Source: a virus
DNA length: 59,213 nucleotides
IMG/VR virus record: IMGVR_UViG_3300047495_000062
Location: 1-59,213 of that record
Strand: one strand, 5' to 3'
The notes beneath the pieces are model-generated. The model searched no databases. It saw only the letters and a program-made list of their open reading frames with translations, and had not been told where the DNA came from. Shown here in pieces: positions 26,129-34,761 of the stretch (within the stretch, counting starts at the first letter, position 1; every line of letters starts with the position of its first letter). The translations under genes and the position numbers were made by a program.

Positions 26129-27250
26129 CTAGGCTGTAGCGGTTTTCCTCGGGCGCACCAGCCGAGGGCACTGGCTTGCTTCGAGATACCCGACATCAAC
26201 CATGATTGATCCGATTGTAGGGTTATCGAAGTAAGGCTTTTTGTACCTGGAGAAGCGTGCCTTGGCAGCATACTTTGGCGTAGGAGAAATATACATCCTC
26301 CTCGGAGGCAGCTGGCTATCATCTGCTGCCTGGCCAATCACCAGATACCCAACTGTATCCATGAAGCCCTGGACTTGCCCTGCAAGTTTACCAGTCATCA
26401 TGGGTGAAAAGATTTGACGTTTACTCTCATCCTGAATGTAGCCCCTGGCACACGTAAACAGGATATGCAAAGGCAGATCTCGGAAGTTACGAATGAGACG
26501 CTGCACCATGGTGTGCTGCTTCTTGTACTCAGCCCATTCGGCCCCTTGAACTTCTTCATCCACCTTCGTAGCATCATTGACGCCTAGAAGCTGTTGCATG
26601 CAATAGACTTCAGCCTCCGTAAGGCTATCCATGATGACAGTCTGGTAGCGACGAATACGACCATCTTCTTTCAGGTTTGGCATCACCTGTTTCTGCAGAT
26701 CCCAGAGGCGCTTATCCTTTTCGGTCTCTGATATGTCGGCATCCCGAATAGAACAATGCGCCTTGAAGAAATCATACGTCCTGGCTATCTGTTTGTAGTT
26801 TGTCGTCCGAAGAATATCGATAAGACCAAAGTCATGGTCCGGATCATCAGGATCAAGAGTAAGAGTACCACCCTCAGCAGAAATAACGGCAACATCACGC
26901 ATACAAGGAACATCAACAGCTGTACCCATAAGCCAAGTCTTACCAGCACCATACTCTCCATAGACTAGGGCATTGAGACGGGGTACTTGGACAACTGCAG
27001 AAACATTCTCTCTTATCTGGAAGATCGGTCCTGCTTTGATAGGGCTTGTAGGACTGTCTGCTGTCTTTGCTGCCATTTTAGCAGCCTCGGTTGGCTGACT
27101 CCGTACAGGAGCTGCAGTAGTAGCCCCTGGAGAAACAGGGAGCTTGACAGTAGATGATCCATTCGGGACATTCACGCCGACGGCCCGTGCGGGAGTTGCA
27201 ACCAGTCCGCCGGTTCCTGCTGGTTTGGCAGTTCCAGATATTTCAACCAT
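26129..27250 (-). CDS. Sak4-like RecA-fold ATPase
   Basis: 373 residues. Walker A is GEYGAGKTW at about residues 103-111. VIMDSLTEAE is a Walker B-like segment and HILFTCARG a sensor-like strand. The N-terminal ~85 residues are Ala/Pro/Thr-rich linker. Sak4-type proteins are phage single-strand annealing/recombination ATPases, commonly paired with DUF669 SSB-like proteins, as here. The ATG at 27250 has a tgagga site and lies 79 bases inside the previous gene, an unusually long overlap. A later ATG (27079) would avoid most of it. Confidence 0.83.
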   Translation of the reverse strand: MVEISGTAKPAGTGGLVATPARAVGVNVPNGSSTVKLPVSPGATTAAPVRSQPTEAAKMAAKTADSPTSPIKAGPIFQIRENVSAVVQVPRLNALVYGEYGAGKTWLMGTAVDVPCMRDVAVISAEGGTLTLDPDDPDHDFGLIDILRTTNYKQIARTYDFFKAHCSIRDADISETEKDKRLWDLQKQVMPNLKEDGRIRRYQTVIMDSLTEAEVYCMQQLLGVNDATKVDEEVQGAEWAEYKKQHTMVQRLIRNFRDLPLHILFTCARGYIQDESKRQIFSPMMTGKLAGQVQGFMDTVGYLVIGQAADDSQLPPRRMYISPTPKYAAKARFSRYKKPYFDNPTIGSIMVDVGYLEASQCPRLVRPRKTATA

Positions 27251-28494
27251 GAGTTATCATCCTCAGATCTATCGACAGTTGAATACTCCATCTCGCCAAC
27301 CCAGTCCGCCCCATCGTCCTTATTGATGCATGCCTGATGAAAGGATGAGCATCTCCAAGAACAATCCCTTGTAGGGTTAGGGTAGATTGGCAGGTTGGGA
27401 TTGAGCATATCACAAGCCTCTTGCACTAAATGCTTTTGAGTGTTCATGATTTGGTGCCTGTTACGCTCTACGAAGTCACGGCGGATGAACTTATCTTGAC
27501 TGTCACCCTCCTGTTGTGCAAGCATATCAAGGAATTCAAGGTTGGCTTTTGGTGACTTTGTAATAGACCCATACATGTTCTTGAGGGCCTTGTAATACAG
27601 TGGGCGAGTAGTCACCTGGTTCTTGGCTACTGAGAATGCTCCTGTCGAGGACAAGAACCTAGGCTCATCAGGGACCTGCTTCTTATGCTGTTGATATACG
27701 AACCCAGCAATCTCCATTCCTGGATATAGAATGCTTGCAGCCCAGGTGTATAGGCTAATCTGGGGGTCTGTATCGAAATGTCCTGTTTCGAAACGTGCTG
27801 CCGTTTTATAGTCCAGGATCCAGAGACGCCCGAGCTCATCAATAATGATCCTGTCCATTGTCCCCGTAACAACTGCCTCATCCCATCCATAGGCCTGGAG
27901 TATATCCTCAGGGATAGGTAAGGAAATTCTAAACTTAACCTCTGTCTGTGGAACCCCATTGACGTGGTAAGTTCGTAAGGGATCACGGCTTCCCAGCCAC
28001 ACTTCATAATACCGAAGCATCCTTATACCGAGATCCACCAACTGCTCATGGTCGGTAGGAAGATTAGCCCTAGAATCCCTCTTACTCCATTTAACCCAAG
28101 CCATGTGATAGGCTCTAAGGGCTTCTTCTCCATTAGGGAACTTCCGGAACCCATGTCTATCTTCCAAAGCCCAATGAATAGCTGACCCGAGCCACAGAGG
28201 ATTGGCACGTGCCTTCCCTGTACGATTACCTCTATGTACCCAAGACCAATCCCACTTACGTCTGCACTCTTTGAACGTGACTCGGTCAGAGTTCCTTATG
28301 AAGGCAACCCTTCTTGGCAGTAATCCATTTCCAGGGTGAGATTCGGTCCCAAGGCGCGGCTTAACCTTACTCCAAAGGGTGAACTGTTCAGCACCCAGGG
28401 TTACGATCGGGTTCTCAGGTGTGAAGTCATTGAAAGTGCTATCAGGACTTTCATCCCAACCGGCTCCTCCAAAGTCATCATCCACCATTGCCAT
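27172..28494 (-). CDS. PD-(D/E)XK nuclease, RecB/Cas4-like
   Basis: 440 residues. The core reads LGSAIHWALED, then VTGTMDRIIID, then LWILDYKTA and DPQISLYTWAAS, which are the ordered motifs of RecB-type nucleases (metal-binding Asp, Asp, Lys and a QxxxY helix). Near the C-terminus DCSWRCSSFHQAC, plus an earlier Cys, could bind an iron-sulfur cluster as in Cas4/AddB proteins. It lies in a recombination group with the ATPase and SNF2 helicase. The ATG has a gggaggc site and a near-consensus promoter just upstream. Confidence 0.86.
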   Translation of the reverse strand: MAMVDDDFGGAGWDESPDSTFNDFTPENPIVTLGAEQFTLWSKVKPRLGTESHPGNGLLPRRVAFIRNSDRVTFKECRRKWDWSWVHRGNRTGKARANPLWLGSAIHWALEDRHGFRKFPNGEEALRAYHMAWVKWSKRDSRANLPTDHEQLVDLGIRMLRYYEVWLGSRDPLRTYHVNGVPQTEVKFRISLPIPEDILQAYGWDEAVVTGTMDRIIIDELGRLWILDYKTAARFETGHFDTDPQISLYTWAASILYPGMEIAGFVYQQHKKQVPDEPRFLSSTGAFSVAKNQVTTRPLYYKALKNMYGSITKSPKANLEFLDMLAQQEGDSQDKFIRRDFVERNRHQIMNTQKHLVQEACDMLNPNLPIYPNPTRDCSWRCSSFHQACINKDDGADWVGEMEYSTVDRSEDDNSWLKYLELPNQQEPADWLQLPHGPSA

Positions 28495-28519
28495 ACTCTA
28501 TCTGCCTCCCGATTCTAGT

Positions 28520-28548
28520 ATTATACAATGATGTCATAAGGAAATCAA
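28520..28548 (-). promoter_or_regulatory. Leftward sigma70-like promoter
   Basis: On the - strand: TTGATT (28548-28543), 17-base spacer, TATAAT (28525-28520). Starts about 20-30 bases before the nuclease gene. An AT-rich ATTAAAATAATTT block lies about 20 bases upstream of the -35. Confidence 0.75.
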
Positions 28549-28572
28549 GGAAGAAATTAGGCGGTGTCCAAA

Positions 28573-30036
28573 TTATTTTAATGATCCTAAACCCTGTTGG
28601 AGCATACGGCGGACATTGTCGACATTATGTAAGGTACGATTGGTATAGACGGTTTTCGAGTTTAGAATCTCCCACTGTTCTTGATCCGTCACAGCATTGT
28701 TGTGCTGGATGTAATAGAAGTTGACAGGGAGGACAGTTGTAAGACGGTGCTGACGATCTTCCGCCTGTTTATTCTCTTCAGGGTTATACTCCGCCCCAAG
28801 AAAGACACCCCATGAAGCCGTGTCAAGGTCAAAACTCTCCGCGAACTTAATAGATACCAATGCAATGCTGCCATGAGGGGCGTTCTTCTTGAACCTAGTA
28901 AGGGCTTCATCCAATGCTAACGTATCCATACCCCCTCGTAGTTCGATGATATGGTTTGGATCATACCCTTCAGATTCAAGGCGGGCTCTCAGAAACGGAA
29001 ATACCTTTGGGAAGGGTGTATAGATACACATGTGGGTAGAGTCGGCCTCTTCTAGCTTCTCGACAATCCAATCAATACCAGCACCATCAGGAGCACCAGG
29101 ATCGAGTAGCTTAGGGCAAACCAGAAGTTGCCTGAGACGAACAATCCTAGCCAAGACAGTAGGGCTAACAATAAGAGAGCCTTCAGTAAGTTCTGCAAGA
29201 GACTGTTCCAACAGTTGAACATAGACTTTCCTTTGCCAATCTGTCATATCGATGTACACGGGTTCCCTTTGCTTTTGCGGAAGCTCTGAAGCCACCTCAA
29301 GTTTGGTGCGCCGAATAAAGTAGCCTGCGAGTTGCCTCTGCAGCTCAGGAACGTTCTTAGGTCCTAGAAAAGCCTTCCCACCAAAGACCTGATCCACTGT
29401 ATGGACGTAGGAATCAATAAAACGCCAGTAAGAAGACCAAGTACGGCGATCAAGAAGATGCAGCAGGCCCCAGAGATCCTGTGGACCGCGCTTAACAGGG
29501 GACCCCGTGCAGATGATAAACCAGGGCGACTGGAGCCTTTTGAGGGCCGCATAAACTTTGGTCTTCCTGTTCGCGTGCTTGTGGGCTTCGTCGGTGAAAA
29601 TAACTTGCCAGAATATTGGCACATATCCAGCAGCCATATCTCTGACGAAGAGTTCTCGGGTACAACAGACAAAAGCATCCGCATTCCTTGTACACTGTTT
29701 CCATTTAGCCATACGTACGGCAGGCGTTCCAGAGATGCGAACAGGCAGTTGAAGTCCCCAAAATGGTGCCAGACGCCACCATGTGTAGAGAGCATTATTT
29801 CCAGCAAGGAGTAACGCTGGTCCCAGACCACCATTACTGGAGGCATCGGCTCGTCCTGTTTCTGCCCTACGAGATTTACTGAGCCTGACCCATATTGAGT
29901 ATGCCACTCCTGTCTTGCCGAGACCCATCTCGTCCGCAAGTATAACTCTACCTGGGTGTATGATACGACCTCTGGTAATGGCATGGTTAACAGCTTCCTC
30001 TTGAAAGGGTCTTAGAGTATATCTCTCTTGCTCCAC
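28573..30036 (-). CDS. SNF2-family helicase
   Basis: 487 residues, starting at GTG with a gagg site. Motif I is ADEMGLGKTG (residues ~33-42), motif II TDEAHK, motif III ICTGSPVKRGPQDLWGLLHLLD. Later are SIKFAESFDLDTASWGVFLGAEYNPEENKQAEDRQHR (abridged here as motifs V and VI). It is the compact phage type lacking extra domains. Such enzymes move along double-stranded DNA and are common in phage replication-recombination groups. It is read after the short gene behind the ligase. Confidence 0.9.
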   Translation of the reverse strand: MEQERYTLRPFQEEAVNHAITRGRIIHPGRVILADEMGLGKTGVAYSIWVRLSKSRRAETGRADASSNGGLGPALLLAGNNALYTWWRLAPFWGLQLPVRISGTPAVRMAKWKQCTRNADAFVCCTRELFVRDMAAGYVPIFWQVIFTDEAHKHANRKTKVYAALKRLQSPWFIICTGSPVKRGPQDLWGLLHLLDRRTWSSYWRFIDSYVHTVDQVFGGKAFLGPKNVPELQRQLAGYFIRRTKLEVASELPQKQREPVYIDMTDWQRKVYVQLLEQSLAELTEGSLIVSPTVLARIVRLRQLLVCPKLLDPGAPDGAGIDWIVEKLEEADSTHMCIYTPFPKVFPFLRARLESEGYDPNHIIELRGGMDTLALDEALTRFKKNAPHGSIALVSIKFAESFDLDTASWGVFLGAEYNPEENKQAEDRQHRLTTVLPVNFYYIQHNNAVTDQEQWEILNSKTVYTNRTLHNVDNVRRMLQQGLGSLK

Positions 30037-30037
30037 C

Positions 30038-30211
30038 CTACTTTTCCTCTGTATGCGACATTACAAACAGAGCCGTATCCAGACTACTGTTGCAAGCATT
30101 GTAGTGCCCAATGAACTCCCCCATCAGCTCGATGAACCTTTTACGTTCTTCCTGCCGGATAGAAAGGATGGCCCCCTCCATACCTTCAGTAGTAGTCAGA
30201 TCATGTTCCAT
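30038..30211 (-). CDS. Small unknown helical protein
   Basis: 57 residues from the ATG at 30211, one base after the ligase stop, with gaagagg inside the ligase end as RBS. It is highly charged and predicted as two helices (SIRQEERKRFIELMGEFIGH). The next gene starts one base after its stop. No family recognised; coding support is from RBS, spacing and codon pattern. Confidence 0.62.
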   Translation of the reverse strand: MEHDLTTTEGMEGAILSIRQEERKRFIELMGEFIGHYNACNSSLDTALFVMSHTEEK

Positions 30212-30212
30212 G

Positions 30213-31154
30213 TCAGTGTACCTCTTCGCCTTCATGAAGGAAGACAGGATGTCTTGGAGCTACTCCTGGTGTGGAGCCGTGCACCATGTATTTGTACGTG
30301 AACCGTCTGCCCTCCAGCTTGTGACGCTCATTGAACAGACGGGTCCTGAGATCGGCGTCCAGCCCAGAGCCGCAACTAAAGCTCCAATTATGACCAGTAC
30401 TATCATCCCGAGCCAGAAGGTTACCCACCATATCGACAGTGGTTTTACCCCCCTTCTTGGAGGATCTGACCTGGAACCCTCGGGTATCGGTTGTTGCTTC
30501 ATTTTCATTCCTCTCTAGGAGTTCATAGCCTGTAATGGTAGCTGTACTACGGTCCCATGCTTTCACCTTGAGCATGGCAGCTTCTCTCATTGTAGCACGA
30601 CCCTGCTTGTACTTGGATAGCAGATCCCGTATAATAAGACCTTCATAGCCAGTCTCTGCCGCCTGCAAAACGAGTTCTTGTACCTGACTAGGATCTCTCA
30701 AAGGCACCTGGGGGATCACCCAGATATCAGACTTCACAGAGACAGATAGTTGCTGCAGTACTCTCTTGTTTACTGAACGTAGGCGGCCGTCGTAAGTGGT
30801 TGAGGCATTGACATCATCGAAGACACACCACGTTGCCTTTACTTTGTCGGCGATCGATGTCACAGCCATTGCTCGCTTCATGGTGTCAGGACCATAAGGC
30901 AACCCCACTACAAGCTCTCCATCCAGTCCTGCAAGCTCTCCACTTTTGAACTGGTTCTGGACATAGACGTTCCGGATAGGTTTCATCGACCGAGACATGA
31001 GCACCCCATTGAGGTTGGTTGCTCGAATGCCGTCGATCTTCCAGGAGGCTACATACCTACCAGGATGTGCTCGTACCAGGCTGCGTAGGAAATCCATTCC
31101 AGGAACCTGTGATGTAGCCAACATGGGACGGAAAGGCTTATTTGCAAGGCTCAC
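30213..31154 (-). CDS. ATP-dependent DNA ligase
   Basis: 313 residues, starting at GTG with a ggggag site 8 bases upstream and GTGA overlap with the previous stop. Motif I is SWKIDGIRA with the adenylated lysine near residue 39; LDGELVVG is motif III; CVFDDV motif IIIa; YEGLIIRD motif IV; MLKVKAW motif V. The C-terminal ~100 residues form the OB-fold. It is short, like other phage ligases, with no extra DNA-binding domain. It seals nicks in replication or recombination. Confidence 0.92.
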   Translation of the reverse strand: MSLANKPFRPMLATSQVPGMDFLRSLVRAHPGRYVASWKIDGIRATNLNGVLMSRSMKPIRNVYVQNQFKSGELAGLDGELVVGLPYGPDTMKRAMAVTSIADKVKATWCVFDDVNASTTYDGRLRSVNKRVLQQLSVSVKSDIWVIPQVPLRDPSQVQELVLQAAETGYEGLIIRDLLSKYKQGRATMREAAMLKVKAWDRSTATITGYELLERNENEATTDTRGFQVRSSKKGGKTTVDMVGNLLARDDSTGHNWSFSCGSGLDADLRTRLFNERHKLEGRRFTYKYMVHGSTPGVAPRHPVFLHEGEEVH

Positions 31155-31378
31155 TTCTGGAACTCCCCAGCATGATAGTTTGTCATGATTGCATTCCGTA
31201 CAGCCTTAAGCTGTAGAGATAGCCTCTCTGAATGCCCCTTAGGTACTGTACACCCTGTGCTAGGTGATGTACATTCATTACCTGCAGCCTCCTTGCATAA
31301 AGGGCAAGGCACCATCCAAGTGTTGAAGCTACTTAGGTGCTGGTCTAAAGCCTCGGGGATATTTGTCCCAGGTTCCAT
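31151..31378 (-). CDS. Small zinc-binding type protein
   Basis: 75 residues with CPLCKEAAGNEC and a later Cys, then HSERL, a pattern seen in small phage proteins annotated as zinc finger-like. The ATG at 31378 has ggaagg 10 bases upstream but lies 50 bases inside the previous gene; a later ATG (31315) is an alternative without clear RBS. It overlaps the ligase start by four bases. Function unknown. Confidence 0.68.
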   Translation of the reverse strand: MEPGTNIPEALDQHLSSFNTWMVPCPLCKEAAGNECTSPSTGCTVPKGHSERLSLQLKAVRNAIMTNYHAGEFQK

Positions 31379-31901
31379 TTGCTACAAGCCTTCCGCGTAA
31401 AGTTTGATATGAGACACCCAAAGCCTTACAAGCATCTACTGCTAAGATAGGTGCTCCGTCTTGGCCTGGGACATACTTCGGAGGTATTCTTTTTGTTATT
31501 CCTTGCTGTTGTGGAGTAGCCCACCTGACATTGCCAGGCTCATAATTCCCATCAGGGTTGGGTGCCCTGTCAAGGCTCATCGCCTTAGCAGGTTTGAGTC
31601 CCATATACTTCAGGAAGCTTTGGTAGGCCTCCTCGAAGTCTTCTGCTTTCGTATCCTGGAAGACGAAGGATGCCTTTAACGTTATGGTCCCAAACCGCAA
31701 GCTTGAGGGCACCCACTCTTCATGAACTTTAATGCCTCGCCCACCATACTCTGCAAAGCTTACATGTGCCACATGATAGCAGCGCATCAACATATTACGC
31801 CAGGCCATCCGAGTACTCTTCTCAGCATCGTACGGCAACAGTTGGCGTTCAGCCTTCTGCTTCTTAAGCCGTGCAATGTAGCCTGGCGTCTTCTTGATCA
31901 T
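31329..31901 (-). CDS. HNH-like homing endonuclease family protein
   Basis: 190 residues. The pattern AWRNMLMRCYH, then YGGRGIKVHEEW, then SLDRAPNPDGNYEPGNVRWAT is the signature of a widespread phage group annotated as HNH-like or AP2-containing endonucleases. The C-terminal ~45 residues (ILAVDACKALGVSYQTLRGRL) look like a NUMOD1-type DNA-binding helix. Such genes are often mobile. Here it lies between the DUF1653 and zinc-protein genes and overlaps the latter. The typical Cys pair around the zinc is not obvious, so activity is uncertain. Confidence 0.72.
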   Translation of the reverse strand: MIKKTPGYIARLKKQKAERQLLPYDAEKSTRMAWRNMLMRCYHVAHVSFAEYGGRGIKVHEEWVPSSLRFGTITLKASFVFQDTKAEDFEEAYQSFLKYMGLKPAKAMSLDRAPNPDGNYEPGNVRWATPQQQGITKRIPPKYVPGQDGAPILAVDACKALGVSYQTLRGRLVANGTWDKYPRGFRPAPK

Positions 31902-31924
31902 AGCTTCTATGTGCCTTCGAGTGC

Positions 31925-32398
31925 CTACATTTCTCGGATGAACTTGAGAGCTGCCTCATTAACCTTGGAAAGTGCAGTGTAGGCCCTCTGCTGTCCTATG
32001 AGAGTTGCTCCCGTAATCCCTACAACTTCTTTGGCAAACCTGGCCGCCTTCAGATGTAGGGCAGTCAGGTTGGCCTGCAGGCGATCATTCTCCCACTTCT
32101 CAGGGGTCTGCATCTTATGTATATCTGAAGATGGATCCCAAAGCAGGTATCTCGAGATTATTACTGCACCAAAGCGTGCACCAGACGGGTCAGGACATTT
32201 AACCAGTTCATGCCATTGAACGAGTGGGCGATGAAATGTAATACCTTTTTGGCATATGGGAGGCTGTTTGAAGATTGGTACGTATTTGTGGTTGTCGGTG
32301 TAGATGACTTCATCTATGCCTTCAAGATTGGTAAAGGTCCCAAGGACTTGGTAGATGCCTCCTTTGTAATGCTTGTAGTAGGCGCCTATCTTCAACAT
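31925..32398 (-). CDS. DUF1653-like protein
   Basis: 157 residues from the ATG at 32398, one base after the previous stop, with gaggag as RBS. The first ~65 residues (KIGAYYKHYKGGIYQVLGTFTN, then EVIYTDN and the RPL segment) match the DUF1653 small beta domain. The remaining ~90 residues are helical and ended by ALSKVNEAALKFIREM, not part of that domain. Function of DUF1653 is not established. Confidence 0.7.
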   Translation of the reverse strand: MLKIGAYYKHYKGGIYQVLGTFTNLEGIDEVIYTDNHKYVPIFKQPPICQKGITFHRPLVQWHELVKCPDPSGARFGAVIISRYLLWDPSSDIHKMQTPEKWENDRLQANLTALHLKAARFAKEVVGITGATLIGQQRAYTALSKVNEAALKFIREM

Positions 32399-32399
32399 G

Positions 32400-33014
32400 T
32401 CAGGAGATCTCCTCAAAAGGTAAACGTGGGAAACGTGGTAGGCAAGAACAGGCTCCTGGAGTCGGACAGCCTTGAGGCTCTTCGAATTCAGATCTGACTG
32501 CGTCAGCAGCATCTATCGGGTTGCGTGCGGGCTTGGAAGTATCTTGGGCTAGAAAGGCAAGTACCTCAGGATCCCAAGGTCTATCGGGATGATTCCGATA
32601 CATGATGTTGGCAATTGCCCGATACGTCCGAAAGGCTGCAAACTCCAATGCACGACGAGGCCAATTGATATGCTGTGGAAATTGCCAAGCACAATGGAAG
32701 ATAGCACCTGCATGGTAGTTACCTATCCATGACAGGAGAAAGAGGTGATCACCATCTACAACCTGCAGATGTTCGAAGAACACAGCCCTTTCCCGGGCGT
32801 CCTTGTTCCTGAAGTTCAGACGGGTATTGTATTCCCCGTCAAAGAAGATCACACCATAGGCAAGCTTCCTGATTTCCGCCACGGTAGTATCCGTCAGATA
32901 GACTCCTCGCAAGGTGGGCCATTTGACATCTGTTCCTCGCATGGCAAAGATTGGAGAATCTTCCAATGGAAGCCTATTCCGCTTGATTCCTACCTTGGTA
33001 TATTTCGAGCTCAT
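32400..33014 (-). CDS. Unknown protein
   Basis: 204 residues. Soluble, with aromatic-rich central part (FLLSWIGNYHAGAIFHCAWQFPQH) and a C-terminal Cys-Pro-rich tail (GCPTPGACSCLPRFP). It follows the previous stop by two bases and precedes the DUF1653 gene by one base, so it is part of a tightly coupled run. The ordered HIN..R..LEF segments recall no family I can name. Confidence 0.7.
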   Translation of the reverse strand: MSSKYTKVGIKRNRLPLEDSPIFAMRGTDVKWPTLRGVYLTDTTVAEIRKLAYGVIFFDGEYNTRLNFRNKDARERAVFFEHLQVVDGDHLFLLSWIGNYHAGAIFHCAWQFPQHINWPRRALEFAAFRTYRAIANIMYRNHPDRPWDPEVLAFLAQDTSKPARNPIDAADAVRSEFEEPQGCPTPGACSCLPRFPRLPFEEIS

Positions 33015-33016
33015 CT

Positions 33017-33388
33017 CTACCAGTCCTGATCTGCTACACGATCATTGACAGCCCATCCAACAATACTGCTGAAATGACCATTGAAATAGCCTTTGAGGTC
33101 TCCCTTCAAGGCATTGTAGGCCTTAACAGGGATAGGCTGCCGCCTGGTCTTCTTTGGATCCCTATTGCTGGGATAGATCAGGCAATTGAAGTGGGTCATC
33201 TCTCCCATCCCAACCTCAGGTATTGGTTCAGAACTCGCAATCGGAACCTGAACCTTGATGATCTCTCTACTCACTGTAACCTCCAAGAAGTATTTGTCGA
33301 CAAGCTCCTCCAGAAAGGCTCTAGGCAAAGGAGATCTCTGAAGGATCTCTTCTACCCTCTCCTTAGACAGGATGATGTCGATGATCAT
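33017..33388 (-). CDS. Unknown protein
   Basis: 123 residues, ATGA overlap with the preceding gene. The N-terminal half is helical (KERVEEILQRSPLPRAFLEELVDKYFL), the rest beta-rich. No cysteine cluster or membrane segment. No family recognised. Confidence 0.68.
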   Translation of the reverse strand: MIIDIILSKERVEEILQRSPLPRAFLEELVDKYFLEVTVSREIIKVQVPIASSEPIPEVGMGEMTHFNCLIYPSNRDPKKTRRQPIPVKAYNALKGDLKGYFNGHFSSIVGWAVNDRVADQDW

Positions 33389-33594
33389 GACGTGCCATCC
33401 GTTCTTGGAGTCTGTGCCCCGATGAATTTCAGATCAGCTTTGTTCGATACCAACACTGCATTGGACTTATGCATTTGTACCGAACAGTATTGTTTCTTAG
33501 GCGTGCCGCAACTCAGACAGGTGCGATACCCTAAAGCATGACGACGAGGATCAAACTCCTCACCGCAAAGACAACACTCTGGCCATTCCTCCAT
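33385..33594 (-). CDS. Small zinc ribbon protein
   Basis: 69 residues with CCLCGEEFDPRRHALGYRTCLSCG, a clean CxxC-x16-CxxC zinc ribbon, followed by a basic tail (KKQYCSVQMHKSNAVL). This type (with LGYRTCLxCG) is common in phages as a small nucleic-acid-binding protein. Start overlaps the previous stop (TGATG). Confidence 0.78.
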   Translation of the reverse strand: MEEWPECCLCGEEFDPRRHALGYRTCLSCGTPKKQYCSVQMHKSNAVLVSNKADLKFIGAQTPRTDGTS

Positions 33595-33929
33595 CAGAAA
33601 GGGATCTCGTCGCCATTGGTATCCAGAGCCTGTATATCTGCTACATGCTCATCGTCTGTCCTGAATGGTATAGGAGAAGGAGGAGCTTCGACAGGCACTT
33701 CAGGAACAGGAAGTATGATATGCTCTGCAGAAGCCTCGGGGAAAGGCTTAACCTCAAGATACTCCAGAGCAGCAATCAGGTCAGACACTTCAGGATGCAA
33801 GACAAGACTCCTAACCTCTGTACAATACTTGACGCCATGTATTTGGCTAGTCAGCTTCTCCAGCAACTTGAAGTCGTCATGCGATATGACATACTTCTGA
33901 TAACCTATCGTAACCACCAACTCACGCAT
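33594..33929 (-). CDS. Unknown protein
   Basis: 111 residues from the ATG at 33929, which has an ideal aggaggcacat site; the open frame upstream of it has no support. N-terminal 75 residues are a small alpha/beta domain; residues 80-100 are Pro/Glu/Val-rich, and the end is acidic (DTNGDEIPF), like the acidic tips of single-strand DNA-binding proteins. That resemblance is only suggestive. Confidence 0.72.
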   Translation of the reverse strand: MRELVVTIGYQKYVISHDDFKLLEKLTSQIHGVKYCTEVRSLVLHPEVSDLIAALEYLEVKPFPEASAEHIILPVPEVPVEAPPSPIPFRTDDEHVADIQALDTNGDEIPF

Positions 33930-33935
33930 ATGTGC

Positions 33936-33968
33936 CTCCTTTTGCGCGCAAATCCAAGGGCTTCGCCC
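33936..33968. repeat. Intergenic repeat copy
   Basis: The sequence gcgcgcaaatccaaggg followed by cttcgccc resembles the first half of the copies at 8.0 and 45.03 kb (gcgcgcgtaat, ccaagg, ggcttcgcc) but lacks the gtttcttc part. Confidence 0.45.
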
Positions 33969-33973
33969 ATGCG

Positions 33974-34201
33974 TCAGAGCCCCCGCAAACACATCCTCAG
34001 ATATGCAGTATACTCTGCAGCTCTTCGAACCTTTTCCGAATCAGTCTCAGAGAACATAATCTTCTCCAGGCCTGCCAGGAGGAGTTCAATCTGAGGACGA
34101 TCCGCCTCAATAGTAGTCTTCTTGGTATTATGCAACCTCTCAGGCTTTCCTGAGATTATTGCACCCATCCATTCTTCTGGAGTCGCTTCACCTTCAGACA
34201 T
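33974..34201 (-). CDS. Small unknown protein
   Basis: 75 residues from the ATG at 34201, overlapping the end of the preceding membrane-protein gene by eight bases. Acidic N-terminus (MSEGEATPEEWMGAI), then helices ending RRAAEYTAYLRMCLRGL. No family recognised. Confidence 0.65.
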   Translation of the reverse strand: MSEGEATPEEWMGAIISGKPERLHNTKKTTIEADRPQIELLLAGLEKIMFSETDSEKVRRAAEYTAYLRMCLRGL

Positions 34202-34400
34202 CGAGCCAGATCCAAACCAGAACACGTACAATAATGCCTGCAAGGATTACGATCCAACCAAGCACCCAAACATCTCTAGTCCAGGTAGCAAGCAAAGCAG
34301 ACGTAAATTCTTGCTCTTTACGTGGAAGATTGCCCCATGCTAGGAAGCACATCAATGTTCCTACAAAGATAGCTGTATCAACCAGCTTGACCCAGATCAT
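34194..34400 (-). CDS. Small protein with two membrane segments
   Basis: 68 residues from the ATG at 34400, next to the previous stop (TGATATG). Two hydrophobic helices are clear: residues ~3-20 (WVKLVDTAIFVGTLMCFLAW) and ~45-66 (VWVLGWIVILAGIIVRVLVWI), joined by a short basic/polar loop. A hairpin topology fits class II holins or other small inner-membrane phage proteins. It is far from the endolysin gene (about 6.5 kb), so a holin call is tentative. Confidence 0.68.
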   Translation of the reverse strand: MIWVKLVDTAIFVGTLMCFLAWGNLPRKEQEFTSALLATWTRDVWVLGWIVILAGIIVRVLVWIWLDV

Positions 34401-34401
34401 A

Positions 34402-34692
34402 TCAACGCTCCTTCCTGATCTTATTATCCATGTCAAGTTGACCTCCACGACGAAGCGCCCCAAGATAATTCGCGACCTGCATATCCCGAATTCTGAAATC
34501 AGCCTCCCGAGAATTAGTTACCCGAAAGAAGCCATTATCATACCAACACTTGCAGATGTCGAGCTTTTCTTCTGTAGTCTTACCCTTCATATAGAGCCGA
34601 ACACGCTGCCAATCAGCATGCTGAACACAATGCACTTGTGCATCTTGAGGTGATATACCAGCAGCGATGCTCCCTGTCCACTGTCTCAGCAT
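34402..34692 (-). CDS. Small unknown protein
   Basis: 96 residues. Two in-frame ATGs lie six bases apart; the one at 34692 has the better spacing (9 bases) from aaggag. First gene after a near-consensus leftward promoter. Contains a CKCW pair and a basic C-terminus (LDMDNKIRKER). No family recognised. Confidence 0.68.
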   Translation of the reverse strand: MLRQWTGSIAAGISPQDAQVHCVQHADWQRVRLYMKGKTTEEKLDICKCWYDNGFFRVTNSREADFRIRDMQVANYLGALRRGGQLDMDNKIRKER

Positions 34693-34720
34693 GCTCATAA
34701 ACTCCTTGCTTCTATTTGAA

Positions 34721-34750
34721 ATTATACAATAGTGTCCTTGGGACAAGCAA
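34721..34750 (-). promoter_or_regulatory. Leftward sigma70-like promoter
   Basis: On the - strand: TTGCTT (34750-34745), 18-base spacer, TATAAT (34726-34721). An AT-rich attaaaaaactttaat block lies about 8-25 bases upstream of the -35, overlapping the stop of the preceding kinase gene. Confidence 0.75.
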
Positions 34751-34761
34751 GTGTCTAATTA

